A program made the translations under genes and the position numbers. From assembly GCA_964596545.1 (NCBI GenBank), contig CAZQUP010000001.1:81944-145943 (forward strand): a DNA stretch of 64,000 nucleotides, written 5' to 3'. The notes under the pieces are model-generated. The model ran no database searches. It was given only the letters and a program-made list of their open reading frames with translations, and was not told where the DNA came from. This document shows positions 60,542 to 64,000 of this stretch, one piece after another (the first letter of the stretch is position 1; each line of letters begins with the position of its first letter). The DNA is from SpSt-501 sp964596545 (GTDB lineage Bacteria; Desulfobacterota; Desulfobacteria; Desulfobacterales; SpSt-501).

Positions 60542-61588
60542 TCAGGAAAAAAATTTCCGCTGCACGCTGAAGCCGAGATGGCGGTAGGCCGCTTCGGATG
60601 CCTTGCGTCCGGCGGAGGTCCGCAGAAGAAAGCCGATCTTCAACAGGTAGGGTTCGATGATGTCGACCAGCGTGTCGGACTCTTCCTGTAGGGTCGCGGC
60701 GATGGCTTCGATCCCTACGGGGCCGCCGTGATAGAACCGGATGACCGTTTCGAGATAGCGGCGGTCGAGTTCCGTCAGACCTTGGGCGTCCACGCCTTCG
60801 AGCTCGAGGGCCGCCTGAACCGCGGCCCCGTCGATCACTCCGCCCGTCTTCACCTGCCCGTAGTCCCGCACGCGCTTGAGCAGACGGTTGGCGATCCGCG
60901 GGGTGCCCCGCGAGCGCCGGGCGAGCTCGCGCGCCGCCTCTTCCCCCAGCGGAACGCCGAGCAGGGCGGCCGAGCGGAGGGTGATCCGCACGAGGTCTTC
61001 GAGCGAGTAGAAATCGAGGCTGCGAAAGATGCCGAAACGGTCGCGCAGCGGGGCGGAGAGCAGACCCACCCGGGTGGTCGCCCCCACGAGGGTGAAGCGC
61101 GGCAGACGGAAGCGGTGACTGCGGGCATGAACCCCCTTGTCGAAGACGAAGTCGATGGCGAAGTCCTCCATCGCCGGGTAGAGAAGCTCCTCGACCGGTT
61201 TGGGCAGCCGGTGGATTTCGTCGATGAACAGGATGTCCCCGGTCTCGAGATGGGTGAGGATGCCGATCAGATCGCCGCCCTTTTCGAGCGCCGGCCCGGA
61301 GGAAAGGGTGAGCCGTGCGCCGGTCTCGTTGGCGATGATGTGGGCGAGGGTGGTTTTGCCGAGACCCGGAGGGCCGTGGAGCAGCACATGATCGATCGGC
61401 TCCCTCCGCTGTCGGGCCGCCTCAATCGCAATCCGCAGGGTCTCCACCACGTCGGCCTGGCCCACGTATTCCTCCAGGCGGCGCGGCCGGAGGCTGATCA
61501 TCTCCGGCTCCTGCTCCTCTTCACCCGCCGCGGGACAGAGAATGCCGCCGCGTTGGGGGGAGGAATAGGAAAGCACTTCGTCGCTCAT
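60542..61588 (-). CDS. ruvB: Holliday junction branch-migration helicase RuvB
   Basis: A 348-residue AAA+ motor that drives branch migration with RuvA. Walker A is GPPGLGKTTLAHIIA, Walker B LFIDEIHRL, sensor GATTRVGLLSAPLRDRFG, and the C-terminal winged helix holds DRRYLETVIRFYHGGPVG. N-terminal RPRRLEEYVGQ is canonical. The ATG overlaps the ruvA stop (ATGA). Confidence 0.97.
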   Translation of the reverse strand: MSDEVLSYSSPQRGGILCPAAGEEEQEPEMISLRPRRLEEYVGQADVVETLRIAIEAARQRREPIDHVLLHGPPGLGKTTLAHIIANETGARLTLSSGPALEKGGDLIGILTHLETGDILFIDEIHRLPKPVEELLYPAMEDFAIDFVFDKGVHARSHRFRLPRFTLVGATTRVGLLSAPLRDRFGIFRSLDFYSLEDLVRITLRSAALLGVPLGEEAARELARRSRGTPRIANRLLKRVRDYGQVKTGGVIDGAAVQAALELEGVDAQGLTELDRRYLETVIRFYHGGPVGIEAIAATLQEESDTLVDIIEPYLLKIGFLLRTSAGRKASEAAYRHLGFSVQRKFFS

Positions 61589-62226
61589 CGCTCGGGTTGC
61601 TCCTCCGGCCGGCGAGCCTGCTCACCCCGGTAGACTTCCTCAAAGAGATCCTCCGGGGCGGCGACATCGGGCCGGCGCTTTAGGGCCGCGGCGATCATGC
61701 GCATCGCATCGGCGCGGCGATGACCCAGCTGGGCGACCATGACCTCGAGCACCTGTTGCATCACATCGGCGGGCGGCGGCGCCGGGGCGGCCGGGGCTGC
61801 CCGCAGCAGGGCGAACTTGCCCATGCGCCCCTGGAGGGTGGCCACGATTTTCTGGGCCGTGCGTCCGCCGATCCCCTTGAGCCGCGAAAGCGCGGCGACG
61901 TCGCGCGACTCGATCGCCCGGGCGATCTCGCCGATCGGGAGGGTCATCGCCTTGAGCGCTTTCTGCGGTCCGATGTCCTCCACGGAGATGAAATGCTGGA
62001 AAAACTCTTTCTCGATGTCGTGGTTGAAGCCGATCAGCAAGGGGCGGGGTTGCCGTTCGGATTGCTGGTAGACAATGTGCAGAGAGATTTCATCCCCCAC
62101 CTGCTTGGCGGCGAGCGAATCCATCACCACGGGAGGCAAAAGCACCTCGTAGCCGACGGCGCCGGCCAGCAGGAGAATCCGATCCTCCGCTTTCTTCAGA
62201 ATCCGTCCTGAAAGATAGCCGATCAT
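61585..62226 (-). CDS. ruvA: Holliday junction DNA-binding protein RuvA
   Basis: A 213-residue protein. N-terminal MIGYLSGRILKK begins the OB fold. Helix-hairpin-helix motifs occur in SVEDIGPQKALKAM and LKGIGGRTAQKIVATL. The C-terminal domain III, which contacts RuvB, follows an Ala/Pro linker. Three bases separate it from ruvC. Confidence 0.95.
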   Translation of the reverse strand: MIGYLSGRILKKAEDRILLLAGAVGYEVLLPPVVMDSLAAKQVGDEISLHIVYQQSERQPRPLLIGFNHDIEKEFFQHFISVEDIGPQKALKAMTLPIGEIARAIESRDVAALSRLKGIGGRTAQKIVATLQGRMGKFALLRAAPAAPAPPPADVMQQVLEVMVAQLGHRRADAMRMIAAALKRRPDVAAPEDLFEEVYRGEQARRPEEQPER

Positions 62227-62229
62227 CTC

Positions 62230-62790
62230 TCAAAGAAAAGAAGCCCCCGGGGGCCTGGGGACAGCGGTCCGCCCCGCCCCTCTACGGGAGTTCGGCGCGG
62301 TCCGTCCGAGCGCACGCGGACCCCGCAGCAGCCCGATCAGCGCCAGTCCCAGAGCGTCGGCGGCGTGGGAAGGCCGGATCGGCTCGGGGTGGGCGAGCCG
62401 TGACCGCACGGCTTCGGCGAACTGGGCCTTGGAAGCCCCGCCGTTTCCGGTGAGCGCCAGTTTCGCTTCCCGCACGGCCACCGGCAGGCAGGGAAGGCCG
62501 GCGCGGGCGGCGGCGAGCATGACGATGCCCGTGACCTGGCCGAGCGTGATGGCCGAACGGGGATACTCGGGAAGCGAATAGACGTCTTCGAGCACGACGG
62601 CGTCCGGCGCCTCTTGCGCGAAGAGCGTCTCGAGCCGGGAGAAAATGAGGTGCAGCCGGCTCGCGGCGGCAGCTTCGGCGGGCGTTCGGATGCAGCCGAA
62701 CGCATAACCCGTAACCCGTGCGCCCTCGCCCCTCACCACGCCCACGCCGGTGGCGGCGAGCCCCGGATCGATGCCTACGATGGTCTCCAT
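62230..62790 (-). CDS. ruvC: Holliday junction resolvase RuvC
   Basis: A 186-residue resolvase with an RNase H fold. The four acidic residues of the active site are present: IDPG near residue 7, LEDVYS, and HAADALGLAL with two Asp. The C terminus extends about 25 basic residues past the usual end. It is first in ruvCAB. The ribosome-binding site is weak (GGGGCGG). Confidence 0.95.
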   Translation of the reverse strand: METIVGIDPGLAATGVGVVRGEGARVTGYAFGCIRTPAEAAAASRLHLIFSRLETLFAQEAPDAVVLEDVYSLPEYPRSAITLGQVTGIVMLAAARAGLPCLPVAVREAKLALTGNGGASKAQFAEAVRSRLAHPEPIRPSHAADALGLALIGLLRGPRALGRTAPNSRRGAGRTAVPRPPGASFL

Positions 62791-62869
62791 GGCCGCCCCG
62801 GCCCGGCGATGTTCCCCGGCCCGGGGAGAGAAGATCCGCGCGGCGGCGGGCCGGAGTTGCTCGCCCTCA

Positions 62870-63718
62870 TCAGCGGATTTCCTTCAGCTTCTCGGCCGCG
62901 GCCCGCGCTTCCGCCGTTTGGGGATGCTTGCGGATCACCTCTTCAAAGAGAAGCCGCGAATTGACCTTGTCCCCGAGGGCGAGAAAGGCGTGTCCCTGCT
63001 TGAGCAATGCGGCGGGAACCTTGTTGCCCTTCGGGTATTTCTCGATCACTTTTTGGTATTCCAGGATCGCCTTTTCGTAGGCTTTCTCGCGGTAAAACGT
63101 CTCCGCGACCCAGAATTGGGCGTTGTCGGCGTTCTCGGAGCGAGGGTAGCGCTGCAGGAGCTCTTCAAAGGAGCGTCGGGCCTGAGGCATGTTGCCCTGG
63201 TCGAAAAACTGCTTCGCGCGGCTGTAGAGTTCCTGCTCGCTCGGCGCGCCCGCCGATTCGGGGCGGATGCGCGACGTCTCGGGCCGGGCCGCCGCCGTGG
63301 TGGGGGTATCCAGTTTCAGATGTTCCTCGATCCGCGCGATCCGCTGGGAAAGCTGCTGCGCCGATTCCTCGACCCGTTGCCAGCGATCCTCCCGAGGCGA
63401 GCCTGCCCCCTCGCCGCCGGAGGAGGCTTTCGCCTGCTGACGCGCGAATTCGAGCTCTTCGATCCGTCCCCGGAGCCCGCGCAGTTCATCCCGCAGTTCG
63501 TCCATCTGGGCCCGAAGCGAGGCCGCCATCTGCCGGATCGCCGCTTCGTTGGCTTCCCGGGCTTTGGCGAATTCCTCGCGCCGGCGGCGCTCCTCGCTCT
63601 CGCGCATTTCGATCTCGGAGAGCCGGGTGTCGATCGTCACCACGTCCCGGCGGGTCGCACAACCGGCCGCCAGAAAGGCGACCGCCACGGCCGTGAAGAA
63701 AACTCCCAGCGTCCTCAT
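62870..63718 (-). CDS. cpoB: Cell division coordinator CpoB/YbgF-like lipoprotein
   Basis: A 282-residue periplasmic protein of the Tol-Pal system. A lipoprotein signal peptide ends in FLAAGCATRR (Cys20). It is followed by a long coiled coil (about 30-150), a linker, and C-terminal TPRs with FDQGNMPQARRSFEELLQRYP and EKAILEYQKVIEKYPKGNK. E. coli CpoB has a normal signal peptide, so lipidation is a variation seen in some lineages. It lies downstream of pal, separated by a hairpin. Confidence 0.9.
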   Translation of the reverse strand: MRTLGVFFTAVAVAFLAAGCATRRDVVTIDTRLSEIEMRESEERRRREEFAKAREANEAAIRQMAASLRAQMDELRDELRGLRGRIEELEFARQQAKASSGGEGAGSPREDRWQRVEESAQQLSQRIARIEEHLKLDTPTTAAARPETSRIRPESAGAPSEQELYSRAKQFFDQGNMPQARRSFEELLQRYPRSENADNAQFWVAETFYREKAYEKAILEYQKVIEKYPKGNKVPAALLKQGHAFLALGDKVNSRLLFEEVIRKHPQTAEARAAAEKLKEIR

Positions 63719-63763
63719 CGCATGCACCTCGACTCCGCCCGGCCCCGCCGCCCGGGGGCCGTG

Positions 63764-63807
63764 AAAAGGACGGCAAACGACGCCACCCGCGTGCGTTTGC
63801 CGTCCTT
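63764..63807 (-). terminator. Terminator-like hairpin between pal and cpoB
   Basis: A perfect 14-bp stem (AAGGACGGCAAACG with its complement) encloses a 14-base loop and is followed on the minus strand by TTTT. The short T run suggests partial termination, allowing some read-through from pal into cpoB. Confidence 0.7.
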
Positions 63808-63851
63808 CGATGTCCGGAAGCGCCGTTTGACGGCGTCCGCGACCCCGCACC

Positions 63852-64000
63852 TTACCAGCTGATCACGAAGCCGCAGTTGCGGTTCTTCGCCCAGGCTTCC
63901 TCGTTGGAACGGGGATCGATCGGCCGCTCCTCGCCGTAGCTGATCGTGGAGATGCGCTTGGCGTCGATCCCGAGGTCCACCAGGAACTTCTTGGCGGACT
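63852..64000 (-). CDS. pal: Peptidoglycan-associated lipoprotein Pal (C-terminal part only)
   Basis: The last 48 residues of an OmpA-type domain run off the window edge. AKKFLVDLGIDAKRIST, ISYGEERPIDPRSNEEAW and AKNRNCGFVISW match the end of Pal, which tethers the outer membrane to peptidoglycan. The N-terminal part with the lipobox lies outside. The cpoB gene downstream supports the call over other OmpA-domain proteins. Confidence 0.88.
   Translation of the reverse strand, partial: SAKKFLVDLGIDAKRISTISYGEERPIDPRSNEEAWAKNRNCGFVISW

Overview
The window is GC-rich, densely coded bacterial DNA, probably chromosomal. It contains 51 protein genes and no RNA gene, CRISPR array or insertion sequence that I could recognise. 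No gene-free stretch exceeds about 210 bases. The gene mix includes Tol-Pal lipoproteins, a BcsC-type outer-membrane porin, a tungsten-type aldehyde:ferredoxin oxidoreductase, TRAP and oligopeptide transporters, a PUFA synthase and OleABCD. This points to an anaerobic or facultative Gram-negative bacterium, and a deltaproteobacterial (Desulfobacterota-like) lineage is my best inference. No 16S gene is present to prove it.

Layout. (1) 1-25377 is a lipid region. It holds the end of pfaD, a PfaA-type megasynthase (KS-AT-one ACP-KR-DH), a PfaC-type megasynthase (KS-CLF-four hot-dog domains), and then oleA, oleB, oleC and oleD in series. The two megasynthases are separated by about 8 kb: a convergent DHH-CBS phosphoesterase, an ACT/UPF0210 pair, an amino-acid ABC importer with no ATPase, a CDP-alcohol phosphatidyltransferase and a flavoprotein. 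(2) 25394-31981 holds a stand-alone PocR sensor domain, an aldehyde:ferredoxin oxidoreductase-YvcK-hydrolase operon, an aminotransferase and an Mrp-type ATPase. (3) 32189-38347 is bcsB-bcsZ-bcsC without the catalytic synthase BcsA. (4) 38354-44667 holds an MFS transporter with a PLP decarboxylase, an AAA ATPase fused to an OmpA domain, an FmdB zinc ribbon, and larE with a retropepsin-like protease. (5) 44769-52210 is a complete oligopeptide ABC operon ending in an M24 peptidase. (6) 52355-57823 is a TRAP transporter facing the pxpABC 5-oxoprolinase genes. (7) 57979-64000 is housekeeping: rplM-rpsI, ruvCAB with a SAM-cleaving enzyme and a gene broken by a 42-N scaffold gap, cpoB and pal.

How the genes work together. 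The strongest biological idea is that the PUFA synthase (PfaD/PfaA/PfaC) makes polyunsaturated acyl chains and OleABCD joins two of them head to head into a very long polyunsaturated olefin, with both halves encoded at one locus. A peptide/5-oxoproline scavenging module (ABC importer, M24 peptidase, TRAP importer, 5-oxoprolinase) is the second functional theme.
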